Source of the DNA: Amycolatopsis sp. NBC_01480
Lineage (GTDB): Bacteria > Actinomycetota > Actinomycetes > Mycobacteriales > Pseudonocardiaceae
DNA: 64,000 nucleotides
Assembly (NCBI RefSeq): GCF_036227205.1
Contig: NZ_CP109442.1
Span: 4,650,001 to 4,714,000 of the forward strand
Reading direction: 5' to 3'
Shown: positions 10,653 through 17,770 of the stretch, in pieces
Layout: the number at the start of each line of letters is the position of its first letter
How positions within the stretch are numbered: the stretch's first letter is position 1
Notes under the pieces: generated by a model
Databases searched by the model: none
The model's input: the letters and a program-made list of their open reading frames with translations, nothing else
Told to the model about the DNA's origin: nothing
Translations under genes and position numbers: made by a program

Positions 10653-11933
10653 CTCCACGCGGTTGCGGCCGGCCTGCTTGGCCCGGTAGAGCGCGGTGTC
10701 GGTGGCCACCAGCACGTCGTCGACGCCGGTCAGGTGCTCGGCGGGGTAGATGGCGCAGCCGATGGACACGGTGACCTCGCTGATCACCGTGTCGCGGTCG
10801 GGCAGGACCACCGCGACCCGCGGCACGCGCCGCCGGATGCGGTCCGCGAGCCGGCCGAGGTGCTCCATGGTGGGCACGTTCGGCACCACGATGGCGAACT
10901 CCTCGCCGCCCCACCGGCCGCACACGTCCTGCTCGCGCACCTCGTCGCGCAGCGCGATGGCGATCTCGCGCAGCACCAGGTCGCCGGTCGGGTGGCCGTA
11001 CGTGTCGTTGATCGCCTTGAAGTGGTCGAGGTCGAGCAGCAGCACGCCGACCGTGCCGTGGCCCGCCCGGGCCCGCTCGAGGTATTGCTCGGCGATGGTG
11101 CGCCACCAGCGCTTGGTGGCCAGGCCGGTGGTGACGTCGGTGCGCGCGTCGCGCTGGAACTGGGTGAGCAGCAGGCCGCGGTGCAGCGCCACCAGCGCGA
11201 CTACGACGCCCACCAGCACCAGCGGGTTGGCCAGCACCAGCAGCGTGGCGGTGACCAGGCCGAGGCCGATCGCGCCGGCCTCCAGGATCTGGTCGCCGAA
11301 GCCGGAGAACAGCTCGCTGACCGACCGCGGGGTGCTCGACAGCGCGATCGCGACCATCACCAGCGCCGTGTTGATCGCCCAGCGCAGCACGGCGGCCAGC
11401 GCGATCACGGCGAGGTCGCCGAGGCCGGCGGCGAAACCGGAGTCCGGGATGCCGGGGTAGTGGTGCAGGCCCAGGCCGAGCACGAGCACGGCGGCCTGCG
11501 TGCCGCACAGCACGGTCGCGGCGGAGAAGATCCAGCGGTGCGGGAGCACGGGCCGTTCGCGCGGCCAGATCCGCCACCACGCCACCGCGTACGTGAGCAC
11601 GACCATCGCCGACGCGAGCACGGCGGGCAGCGCGATGACGGCCGCGATGCTCCACACGGCCTTGGTGTCGACGTACGCGACCGTGGGCGCCCGGTTGTAC
11701 TCGCGCTGACGCTCGATGTGCCGGGTCGCTTCGATGGCGGCGACCGCGCACACGGCGAGCACGCCGAACCGCACGAGATCCTGCCGGCCCACCGGCGCGA
11801 GCCACGCGGTGCCCACCGACGCGGCCACCGCGACGACGTTCACCACCAGCACATAGGTGCGGACGCGGGGAGGCAACCGCCAAAGCCGCCAGCCCGTGAA
11901 CCAGCTGTCCGGCCGGTCTGTTCCTCCGCGCAC
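10638..11933 (-). CDS. Membrane-bound diguanylate cyclase (GGDEF)
   Basis: 431 aa. About seven hydrophobic segments between residues 25 and 250 anchor the protein. The C-terminal GGDEF domain (about 260-430) has the metal Asp pair DLDHF (301-305), the catalytic GGEEF at 342-346 and an intact product-inhibition I-site RxxD (R333, D336) exactly five residues before it. It should therefore make c-di-GMP with feedback control. No EAL or sensory domain of a named type is present; the membrane part may be the sensor. It is divergent from the micro-ORF array, whose first unit begins about 140 bp from this start. Confidence 0.93.
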   Translation of the reverse strand: MRGGTDRPDSWFTGWRLWRLPPRVRTYVLVVNVVAVAASVGTAWLAPVGRQDLVRFGVLAVCAVAAIEATRHIERQREYNRAPTVAYVDTKAVWSIAAVIALPAVLASAMVVLTYAVAWWRIWPRERPVLPHRWIFSAATVLCGTQAAVLVLGLGLHHYPGIPDSGFAAGLGDLAVIALAAVLRWAINTALVMVAIALSSTPRSVSELFSGFGDQILEAGAIGLGLVTATLLVLANPLVLVGVVVALVALHRGLLLTQFQRDARTDVTTGLATKRWWRTIAEQYLERARAGHGTVGVLLLDLDHFKAINDTYGHPTGDLVLREIAIALRDEVREQDVCGRWGGEEFAIVVPNVPTMEHLGRLADRIRRRVPRVAVVLPDRDTVISEVTVSIGCAIYPAEHLTGVDDVLVATDTALYRAKQAGRNRVELATG

Positions 11934-12074
11934 TCTTCACCTCACCCGGTTGGCTTCCTACCGTAAACGACGAGGGGCAACGCGAGCCGCTCGTAGCCCG
12001 GACTATGGGAGCAGGCCGGGCAAGTTCGCCCGGACAGCCCAGTGCCGGCGCGTGGTGGAGGGGAAGTGGCGACT

Positions 12075-12098
12075 GTGCGTGACGTCGAGCTGCGGTAA
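12075..12098 (+). CDS. Putative micro-ORF, diverged first unit of the array (MRDVELR)
   Basis: GTG start, seven codons, TAA stop. It shares the MRD beginning and a terminal Arg with the downstream peptides and lies 73 bp before unit 1, the same period as the array. Its ribosome binding site is poorer: GGAGG is 13 nt from the GTG, with a weaker GGGAAG nearer. It could be a decayed or founder unit, or chance. Confidence 0.4.
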   Translation: MRDVELR

Positions 12099-12147
12099 AC
12101 CCTCAGCCGACCTGGGCATCCACTGGATGGGAAAGGAGGTGCCGATC

Positions 12148-12171
12148 ATGCGCGACAACAACTGGACGTAA
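12148..12171 (+). CDS. Micro-ORF unit 1 (MRDNNWT)
   Basis: ATG start, seven sense codons, TAA stop. AAAGGAGGT lies before the start (GGAGG at 12135-12139, 8 nt spacing), the best Shine-Dalgarno in the array. This unit lacks the final Arg of the others because ACG is followed directly by TAA. The frame is open upstream to 11857, but only this start has a ribosome binding site. Confidence 0.8.
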   Translation: MRDNNWT

Positions 12172-12215
12172 TCGCCGATACCGGCCGTGGTGGAACGAGT
12201 GAGAGGAGACGCGCT

Positions 12216-12242
12216 GTGCGTGACAACAACTGGACCCGCTGA
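12216..12242 (+). CDS. Micro-ORF unit 2 (MRDNNWTR)
   Basis: GTG start, eight sense codons, TGA stop, preceded by GAGAGGAG at 7 nt spacing. The Arg codon is CGT here and CGC in some sister units, while the downstream core is identical. Confidence 0.8.
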   Translation: MRDNNWTR

Positions 12243-12286
12243 GCCGTGCTGACCAGTCCCTTTACGAACCGGAAGGAGGCAAGCCC

Positions 12287-12313
12287 GTGCGCGACAACAA
12301 CTGGACCCGCTGA
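12287..12313 (+). CDS. Micro-ORF unit 3 (MRDNNWTR)
   Basis: GTG start, eight sense codons, TGA stop, with GGAAGGAGG (GGAGG at 12275-12279) 7 nt before the start. The leader AGGAGGCAAGCC is nearly the same as that of unit 4, so these two are probably the most recent duplicates. Confidence 0.82.
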   Translation: MRDNNWTR

Positions 12314-12356
12314 AGCCCGTTGGCCAATCCCGCGTGAGCCGAGAGGAGGCAAGCCG

Positions 12357-12383
12357 ATGCGCGACAACAACTGGACCCGCTGA
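12357..12383 (+). CDS. Micro-ORF unit 4 (MRDNNWTR)
   Basis: ATG start, eight sense codons, TGA stop, with GAGAGGAGG (GGAGG at 12345-12349) 7 nt before the start. Except for the ATG/GTG difference its coding part equals unit 3. Confidence 0.82.
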   Translation: MRDNNWTR

Positions 12384-12427
12384 ATCCCGGAACCAGGCGA
12401 AGAAACTTCGGCGGGGAGGTGAAAGGC

Positions 12428-12454
12428 GTGCGTGACAACAACTGGACCCGATGA
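12428..12454 (+). CDS. Micro-ORF unit 5 (MRDNNWTR)
   Basis: GTG start, eight sense codons ending CGA, TGA stop, with GCGGGGAGGTG (GGAGG at 12415-12419) 8 nt before the start. It is the last recognisable unit. A further perfect Shine-Dalgarno (GGGGAGGTGA at 12486) has no RDNNWTR peptide behind it. Confidence 0.8.
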   Translation: MRDNNWTR

Positions 12455-12524
12455 GCACAACCGAGCAGAGCACCCGATCCGGTCCGGGGAGGTGAGCGAG
12501 ACGGCACCCGGGCGTGCGGGCCGG

Positions 12525-13769
12525 TCAACCGGCCGCGGGTGGCGTGGTTCCGCCGACGGGGCTTCGGCGGGACCACGCCGCGCGTGCCCAGGCCGTGGCG
12601 GCGAGCGCGGCGGCCGTCGCCCCGGCGGCCGCCGCCACGCCGACCACGGCGGTCGGCGCGAGTACTTGCGTGAGCGCGCCCGCGGCGGCGATGCCCACGC
12701 CCTGCGAGGCGCGCAACGCGGCGATCGCGACTCCGATCACCTGGCCTCGCTGGTCCGCCGGCGCGGCGAGGCTGTACTGCACCTGCGTGATGAGGTCGTG
12801 CGCGGAGCACATGCCCGAGAGCGTCCACAGCAGGACGATCGGGACCAGGCCCGGCGACCAGCCCGTCGGCAGCAGCAGGAGGCTGGTCAGCACCGCGAGC
12901 GGGCCCAGCAGCCGCATCTGCCGCGCCCGCGGGAGCCGGCTGATCAGCAGCGCGCCCAGCACCGTGCCGACGGGGTTCGCGACGAGCAGCCAGCCCAGCA
13001 CCCCCGTCCCGCCGAGCTGGGCGGAGATCGGCACCGCCAGCCCTTCGGGGATCACGTAGAACCCGCAGCAGCAGGCGATCGCCAGCAGGGACCGCAGTTT
13101 CCGGTCCCGTGCCACCAGCCGGCAGCCGGCCACGAGTGCCGCCCACTGCGACAATCGTTGCGGCGTGGGCGAAATCACCGGTTCGACCGGGTGTGGCCGC
13201 AGCCCCCAGCGCAGCGCGAGCGCCGAGACGGCGAACGTCAGCGCGTCCACCCACAGCGCGCCCGCGACCCCGAGCCACGCGACGACCGCTGCGCCCGCGC
13301 CGAAGCCGATCACCAGCGCGGCCTGGTAGGTCGAGGAAAGGATCGCCTGGCCGACTGGCAGCCGGTCCGCGCCCAGCAGGTCCGGCAGCACGGCCTGGCG
13401 CGCCGCCTGGAACGGGCCCGCCGCCAGCTGGACCACCACGAGCAGCGCCGCGGCGACCGGCCACGGCAGCCCGGGGATCGCCATCACCGCGACGAGCGCG
13501 GCCCGCAGCACGTCCGCCACGACCATCACCGACCGTCGCGGGTAACGGTCGGCGAGCCCGCCGAGCGCGCCGCCGAGCAGATCCGGCAGATAGGTGAGCG
13601 CGTACGTCAGCGCGGCCCAGCCCGCCGATGCCGTACGGTCGAACACGAGCACCGTCAGTGCCACGCGGGCCAGCTGGTCACCCGCGACGGACAGCACGTG
13701 GGCCAGCCACAGCGCCCGGAATTCGGTCACACCGAACACATTCCGGAACGTGGGGGCAGCCGGGCTCAT
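12525..13769 (-). CDS. MFS transporter (EntS/MFS_3-like exporter)
   Basis: About 414 aa with roughly twelve hydrophobic segments. The first loop motif LGGLADRYPRRSVMVVADVL matches the G-x-(L/A)-D-R-x-x-R-R signature of MFS, and DLLGADRLPVGQAI in the centre is typical of the MFS_3 drug/siderophore exporters. ATG 13769 (MSPAAPTFRNVFG) is the natural start; the frame is open 36 nt upstream. It faces the micro-ORF array convergently and its last codons overlap a long hairpin that could end transcription of the array. Substrate unknown. A role in exporting the array peptides is possible only as speculation. Confidence 0.88.
   Translation of the reverse strand: MSPAAPTFRNVFGVTEFRALWLAHVLSVAGDQLARVALTVLVFDRTASAGWAALTYALTYLPDLLGGALGGLADRYPRRSVMVVADVLRAALVAVMAIPGLPWPVAAALLVVVQLAAGPFQAARQAVLPDLLGADRLPVGQAILSSTYQAALVIGFGAGAAVVAWLGVAGALWVDALTFAVSALALRWGLRPHPVEPVISPTPQRLSQWAALVAGCRLVARDRKLRSLLAIACCCGFYVIPEGLAVPISAQLGGTGVLGWLLVANPVGTVLGALLISRLPRARQMRLLGPLAVLTSLLLLPTGWSPGLVPIVLLWTLSGMCSAHDLITQVQYSLAAPADQRGQVIGVAIAALRASQGVGIAAAGALTQVLAPTAVVGVAAAAGATAAALAATAWARAAWSRRSPVGGTTPPAAG
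12541..12580 (+). terminator. Long hairpin, probable terminator of the micro-ORF transcript
   Basis: Nested arms GGCGTGGT / ACCACGCC and CCGCCGA / TCGGCGG pair across a short loop and give a stem of about 15 bp, 87 bp after the last micro-ORF. It lies inside the 3' coding end of the convergent MFS gene. A smaller stem GGCCGG-TCAA-CCGGCC at 12519-12534 spans the MFS stop codon. Either could end transcription from the array side. Confidence 0.55.
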
Positions 13770-13903
13770 GTGATCAGAGTGTCCTGGTTCGGCCACGTGG
13801 AGCAACCCCCGGCAGCTCGGGTGGGTCGTCTGGACCGCCTCTTCCGGGGCGTGAAAAACTTGGTGGTCGCCGCCCGTGAACGCCGCACCGAGGGGTTAGT
13901 CCG

Positions 13904-15427
13904 TTGACCGAGGAGAGCCGGCAAGTCGCCGGTCGCTACCAGCTCGTCGAGCTCATCGGCAGCGGCGCCATGGGCATGGTCTGGCGCGGGGAGGACAAGA
14001 TCCTCGGCCGTGTGGTCGCGGTCAAGGAACTCCTGATGCCCGTGAACCAGGGCGAGGAGAAGGTCGAGGAGGCCAAGAACCGCGCGATGCGCGAGGCCCG
14101 GATCGCCGCGCGGCTCCAGCACCCGAACGCCATCTCGGTGTTCAACGTGGTCGAGCACGAAGACCGGCCCTGGCTGATCATGGAGTACCTGCCTTCGCGC
14201 AGCCTTTCCGCGAAGCTGCACGACGACGGCCCGATGACCGTCGACGAGGTCATCCCGGTCGCCGTGCAGCTGGCCGGCGTGCTGGCCGCCGCGCACCGGG
14301 CGGGCATCGTGCACCGCGACGTCAAGCCCGGCAACATCCTGCTCGGCGAAGACGGCACGGTGAAGGTGACCGACTTCGGCATCTCCCGCGCGGTCGGCGA
14401 CGTGACGCTGACGGCCACCGGCGAAATCTCCGGCACACCCGCGTTCCTCGCGCCCGAGGCCGCGCGCGGCGAGGAAGCCACGTTCCCTTCTGACGTCTTC
14501 GCGCTCGGCGCCACGCTGTACATGGCCGTGGAGGGTGTGCCGCCGTTCGGCACGGCCGACAACGCGATTGCCTTGCTGTACCGCGTTTCCAGCGGCGAGA
14601 TCACCCCGCCGAAGCAGGCCGGGCGGCTCGAGCCGCTGCTGCTGAAGCTGCTCGAACTCAAGCCGGAGGACCGGCCGACGATGGCGGAGGTGCTCGTCGA
14701 GCTGCGCAGCCTCGACGGCGGCGTCACCCCGGTCGCGACGATTCCCGAGCCGCTGACCCTGCCCCGGACCAAGGCTGTTGAGGTTCCGGCCGCCGCGCCG
14801 GCTGCGTCGGCTGTGTCTGATTCGGAGGCAGCCCCGGCGGCTGCGACCGCGCCGGCGCCGCCCGGGCACCCGGGCGTGGACCGAAGACGGCGCTCGATGC
14901 TCCTCGCCGGGATCGGCGCGCTGCTCGTGGTCGTCCTGGTCGTGGTGATCGTGCTCGTCAACCGCAACAGCAGCACCGGAAACACCGCCGGCGGCTCGCC
15001 GTCGACCACCCCGTCGGCTGCTCCTTCCGCTTCGCCGAGCGCCCCCGTCTCGCCCAGTGCGACGCCCAGCTCGCCCTCGACGCCGCCGACGTCCACCAGC
15101 CCACCGGCCTCGTCCAGCGTGACTCCGCCGCAGAACACCGTGCAGGCGCTGGAGAACTACTTCGGTCTGCTCCCGGGGAACACCGAAACGGGATTCACGT
15201 TGCTGTCCAAGGGTTTCCTCGCCAAGCGGCAGCAGACCCTGCAGACTTACACGAGCTACTGGAAGGCCTACAGCGCCGTCCGGGTGGCGAACGTGAAGCA
15301 GACCGGGCCCGACACGCTGACCGCGGACGTCACCTACGTCAAGCCCGGCGGCAGCAGCGTGACCAACCACCACGTCTACCGGATGGTGCAGGAGGACGGT
15401 GTCTGGAAGATCGACACCGAGTCCTGA
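13904..15427 (+). CDS. Transmembrane Ser/Thr protein kinase (PknB-like)
   Basis: 507 aa with a TTG start. The kinase domain (about 10-270) has the glycine loop GSGAMGMV, K41 in AVKEL, HRD at 137-139 in VHRDVKPGNILL and DFG at 157-159. A Pro/Ala-rich linker leads to one membrane segment (MLLAGIGALLVVVLVVVIVL) preceded by RRRR, then a Ser/Thr/Pro-rich stalk and a small extracellular domain of about 100 aa ending VYRMVQEDGVWKIDTES. That domain is not PASTA; it has the look of an NTF2-like sensor. It should signal from outside the cell to cytoplasmic targets. It converges with the HAD gene, 5 bp apart. Confidence 0.95.
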   Translation: MTEESRQVAGRYQLVELIGSGAMGMVWRGEDKILGRVVAVKELLMPVNQGEEKVEEAKNRAMREARIAARLQHPNAISVFNVVEHEDRPWLIMEYLPSRSLSAKLHDDGPMTVDEVIPVAVQLAGVLAAAHRAGIVHRDVKPGNILLGEDGTVKVTDFGISRAVGDVTLTATGEISGTPAFLAPEAARGEEATFPSDVFALGATLYMAVEGVPPFGTADNAIALLYRVSSGEITPPKQAGRLEPLLLKLLELKPEDRPTMAEVLVELRSLDGGVTPVATIPEPLTLPRTKAVEVPAAAPAASAVSDSEAAPAAATAPAPPGHPGVDRRRRSMLLAGIGALLVVVLVVVIVLVNRNSSTGNTAGGSPSTTPSAAPSASPSAPVSPSATPSSPSTPPTSTSPPASSSVTPPQNTVQALENYFGLLPGNTETGFTLLSKGFLAKRQQTLQTYTSYWKAYSAVRVANVKQTGPDTLTADVTYVKPGGSSVTNHHVYRMVQEDGVWKIDTES

Positions 15428-15432
15428 GCCCC

Positions 15433-16074
15433 TCAGCGCAGCAGCAGTTCGATCGCCCCGGCCGCGTCGCCCACGACGTGGTCCGGGGCGCCGTCGTCTT
15501 CGGGCCAGCGACGCCCGCGGTCGACCCACACCGTGCGCAGGCCCGCGGCGCGGCCGCCGGTGATGTCCGCCGCGGCGGAGTCGCCGACCATCCAGCCGCC
15601 CTTGAGCGGGACTTCGCAGCGGCCGGCCGCGATCTCGAACAGCCGCCGATCGGGTTTGCCGACGCCTTCGTGCGCGGAAATCGCCCAGCCGTCGACCATC
15701 CCGGCGAGGCCCGTGCAGACGAGGGTCGCCAGCTGCTGCGCGGCGTCGCCGTTGGTGACCACGCCGATCCGCCAGCCCGCGGCGCGCAGCCGGGGCAGGC
15801 CGCCGCGCACGCCCGGCGCCATGGGGATCAGCGCGGGATGCCGTTCGTGGAAGTCCTCGAGAAGCTGTGGAACGGTCTCGTGCAGCGCGAACCGTTCGCG
15901 GACCGCGGTGAAGAACGCTTCCCTCGGCTCGAGGCCGTCGCGGTCGGCGGCCACCAGCCACTCGGCGTCCTCGTCGCCGAGCCGGTGTTCCGCGCAGAAC
16001 TCCCAAGCCCACCGGCGGAAGCCCTCCGCCCGGTCGGCGAGGGTGTTGTCGAGGTCGAACAGCACCAGCCGCAC
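15433..16074 (-). CDS. HAD-superfamily phosphatase (subfamily IA)
   Basis: 213 aa. Motif I LFDLDNTLADR carries the nucleophile and acid-base Asp pair (residues 6 and 8), motif II VVTNG is present, the conserved Lys occurs in HEGVGKPDRRLFE, and motif III is GWMVGDSAAADITGG. This is the complete HAD-IA set with a helical cap at about 15-85. The substrate is probably a small phosphoester; phosphoglycolate-phosphatase-like activity cannot be told apart. It is a single gene with its start close to the 196-bp gap before dinB. Confidence 0.92.
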   Translation of the reverse strand: MRLVLFDLDNTLADRAEGFRRWAWEFCAEHRLGDEDAEWLVAADRDGLEPREAFFTAVRERFALHETVPQLLEDFHERHPALIPMAPGVRGGLPRLRAAGWRIGVVTNGDAAQQLATLVCTGLAGMVDGWAISAHEGVGKPDRRLFEIAAGRCEVPLKGGWMVGDSAAADITGGRAAGLRTVWVDRGRRWPEDDGAPDHVVGDAAGAIELLLR

Positions 16075-16263
16075 GGTGAGAACCCTAGGCCGACTCGCGC
16101 CGGACCTGCACGCTGACCAGCGATGAACGACCCGGCCGGCGCACTGGGAGGTCCGCGCGGGAACCTCGTCATCCCGGACGCCGGGGCTGGTTGGTGGCGT
16201 GGCTTTTCGGCCTTGGTTGCTCCATTAGGGTGACAGGATCCCGGTTTTTGTCGGGGTTCGATG

Positions 16264-16277
16264 CGAACATATGTTCG
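16264..16277. promoter_or_regulatory. LexA (SOS) box on the dinB start
   Basis: CGAACATATGTTCG is a perfect palindrome matching the Gram-positive/actinobacterial SOS box (CGAAC-N4-GTTCG). It covers the ATG at 16271 and ends at the alternative GTG 16277. LexA bound here would block initiation of dinB transcription. Confidence 0.85.
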
Positions 16278-17467
16278 TGACGAGCGAAGGCCCCATCCTC
16301 CACGCCGACCTCGACGCGTTCTACGCGTCGGTCGAGCAGCGCGACGATCCCCGGCTCCGCGGCCGCCCGGTGATCGTCGGCGGCGGCGTGGTGCTGGCGG
16401 CGAGTTATGAGGCGAAGGCGTGCGGCGTGCGCACCGCGATGGGCGGCGCGCACGCCCGGCGGCTGTGCCCGCAGGCGGTGGTGGTGCCGCCGCGGATGTC
16501 GGTGTACAGCGCGGCGAGCAAGGCGGTGTTCGAGGTCTTCCGGGACACCACGCCGATGGTGGAGGGGCTGTCGATCGACGAGGCGTTCCTGGACGTCGGC
16601 GGGCTGCTGCGGATCGCGGGCACCCCGTCACGCATCGCGGCGCGGCTGCGCGCGGAGGTGCTGGGCGCGGTCGGCCTGCCGATCACGGTGGGCGTCGCGC
16701 GGACGAAGTTCCTGGCGAAGGTCGCGAGCGGCGTCGCGAAGCCGGACGGGCTGCTGGTAGTGCCGCACGACCGTGAGCTGGAGTTCCTGCACCCGCTGCC
16801 GGTGGAGCGGTTGTGGGGCGTGGGGAAGGTGACGTCGGCGAAGCTGCGGGACCGGGGCATCCAGACGGTGCGTCAGGTCGCGGCGATGCCGGAGGTGGAC
16901 CTGATCTCGTTGCTGGGCCGGGGCCCGGGGCTGCACCTGCACGCGCTGGCCCACAACCGCGATCCCCGCCCGGTCCAGGTGGGCCGGCGCCGTCGTTCGA
17001 TGGGCTCCCAGCGCGCGCTCGGCCGCCGTCGCCGCACGATGGCGGAGCTGGACGAGATCCTGGTGGGCATCGTGGACCGCCTCTCCCGCCGCCTGCGCTC
17101 GGCGAAGCGCGTTTGCCGCACGGTGGTCCTGCGCATGCGCTTCGACGACTTCGCCCGCGCCACCCGGTCACGGACGCTGGTGAAGGCGACGGACCACACG
17201 GAGACGATCCTGGCCGCGGTCCGGCGGCTGCTGTACGAGTCACAGTCACTGGTGTACGACCGGGGGTTGACGTTGATCGGGGTCTCGTTGTCCAATTTGG
17301 ACGGAGACGGCGCGGTCCAGCTGGTGCTGCCGTTCGACGCCGCCGACGGTGACGCACTGGACACGACCCTGGACGGGGTGCGGGACCGGTTCGGGGCCGG
17401 GGCGGTCACCCGGGCGGCGTTGCTGGGGGCCGAGGCGGGAGTGGAGGTGCCGTTGCTGCCGGACTGA
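16271..17467 (+). CDS. dinB: DNA polymerase IV (Y-family translesion polymerase)
   Basis: 398 aa. Palm motifs ILHADLDAFYASVEQ (metal Asp) and GLSIDEAFLDV (catalytic Asp-Glu) are intact. FLAKVASGVAKPDGL and the helix-hairpin-helix LWGVGKVTSAKLRDRG follow, and the C-terminal little-finger domain runs from about 240. The start is either ATG 16271 or GTG 16277; both lie in or next to the SOS box and neither has a ribosome binding site, so the mRNA is probably leaderless. Function: bypass of damaged template under SOS induction. No beta-clamp-binding tail was identified with certainty. Confidence 0.94.
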   Translation: MFVTSEGPILHADLDAFYASVEQRDDPRLRGRPVIVGGGVVLAASYEAKACGVRTAMGGAHARRLCPQAVVVPPRMSVYSAASKAVFEVFRDTTPMVEGLSIDEAFLDVGGLLRIAGTPSRIAARLRAEVLGAVGLPITVGVARTKFLAKVASGVAKPDGLLVVPHDRELEFLHPLPVERLWGVGKVTSAKLRDRGIQTVRQVAAMPEVDLISLLGRGPGLHLHALAHNRDPRPVQVGRRRRSMGSQRALGRRRRTMAELDEILVGIVDRLSRRLRSAKRVCRTVVLRMRFDDFARATRSRTLVKATDHTETILAAVRRLLYESQSLVYDRGLTLIGVSLSNLDGDGAVQLVLPFDAADGDALDTTLDGVRDRFGAGAVTRAALLGAEAGVEVPLLPD

Positions 17468-17770
17468 GTGCTGGTGCTGCCGGGCTGGGGCTTGTACCGC
17501 CGGGCTGGGGCTTGCGGCCGGGGCGGAGGTGCGGGAGCTGGGGCGAGCCGCGAGGGAGGGCCGGCTGCGCACGCGGTGGAACGGAATGGCGGTGCTGGCA
17601 GTCGAAGGGCTGTCGGTCGGCAGTCTGGTGGTCCGCAGTCCGGTGGCCCGCAGTCTGGTGGCCCGCTGGTCCGGTAGTCCAAGATCGGGTCGCCGGTGGT
17701 GCGCAACCAGCTGGTGTTCGTCCGATGGCAAAGCGGTATCCCCGAGTTCCGGAAGGACGGGCGGCCTGCC
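17468..17770. other. Non-coding stretch with short direct repeats after dinB
   Basis: About 300 bp with no supported gene. It holds two copies of CGGGCTGGGGCTTG 20 bp apart (17481 and 17501) and the 15-bp minisatellite at 17621-17665. Base use is very G-rich on the plus strand, unlike the neighbouring genes. Confidence 0.5.
17621..17665 (+). repeat. Three-copy 15-bp minisatellite
   Basis: Three adjacent copies of CAGTCTGGTGGCCCG, at 17621, 17636 and 17651, each differing from the consensus at no more than one base; a degenerate fourth follows at 17666. Slippage-prone non-coding sequence. Confidence 0.8.

Larger units (their letters stand above)
12075..12454 (+). repeat. Tandem array of micro-ORFs encoding MRDNNWTR, period about 70 bp
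   Basis: Five units with starts at 12148, 12216, 12287, 12357 and 12428 (spacings 68, 71, 70, 71), plus a diverged unit at 12075. In each strong unit a Shine-Dalgarno (GGAGG, or GGAGA in unit 2) lies about 6-8 nt before an ATG or GTG. The next codons spell R-D-N-N-W-T, then R in units 2-5, then a stop. The core GACAACAACTGGAC is identical in all five, while the spacers between units share almost nothing except the Shine-Dalgarno. Start codons (ATG/GTG), Arg codons (CGC/CGT/CGA) and stops (TAA/TGA) vary, as expected for selection on the peptide. The array is divergent from the diguanylate cyclase and convergent with the MFS gene. The 141 bp before it hold a 6-bp stem-loop at 12016-12033 and no clear promoter. 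I do not recognise the family. Confidence 0.9.

Noticed and set aside
12016..12033. Stem-loop CCGGGC-N6-GCCCGG as a c-di-GMP or other riboswitch upstream of the array
   Set aside because: A single 6-bp stem without the conserved loops of any riboswitch class I know; kept only as a local hairpin.
11857..12171. 104-codon plus-strand ORF ending in the peptide of unit 1
   Set aside because: Only the last seven codons have a Shine-Dalgarno and match sister units. The upstream part starts inside the diguanylate cyclase gene and has no ribosome binding site.
12148..12454. Reading the array as a CRISPR-like repeat
   Set aside because: The repeated core is too short, spacers contain conserved Shine-Dalgarno sites, and units are in-frame ORFs; no cas genes are present.
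12003..12473. 156-codon minus-strand ORF across the micro-ORF array with repeated SGSSCC/RVQLLSR segments
   Set aside because: Its internal repeats are just the antisense reading of the tandem micro-ORFs; no ribosome binding site or family resemblance.
12432..13907. Long plus-strand ORF opposite the MFS gene, beginning after micro-ORF 5
   Set aside because: Composition is R/Q/G-rich and low-complexity, as expected for antisense of a membrane protein gene. The MFS frame has real signatures.
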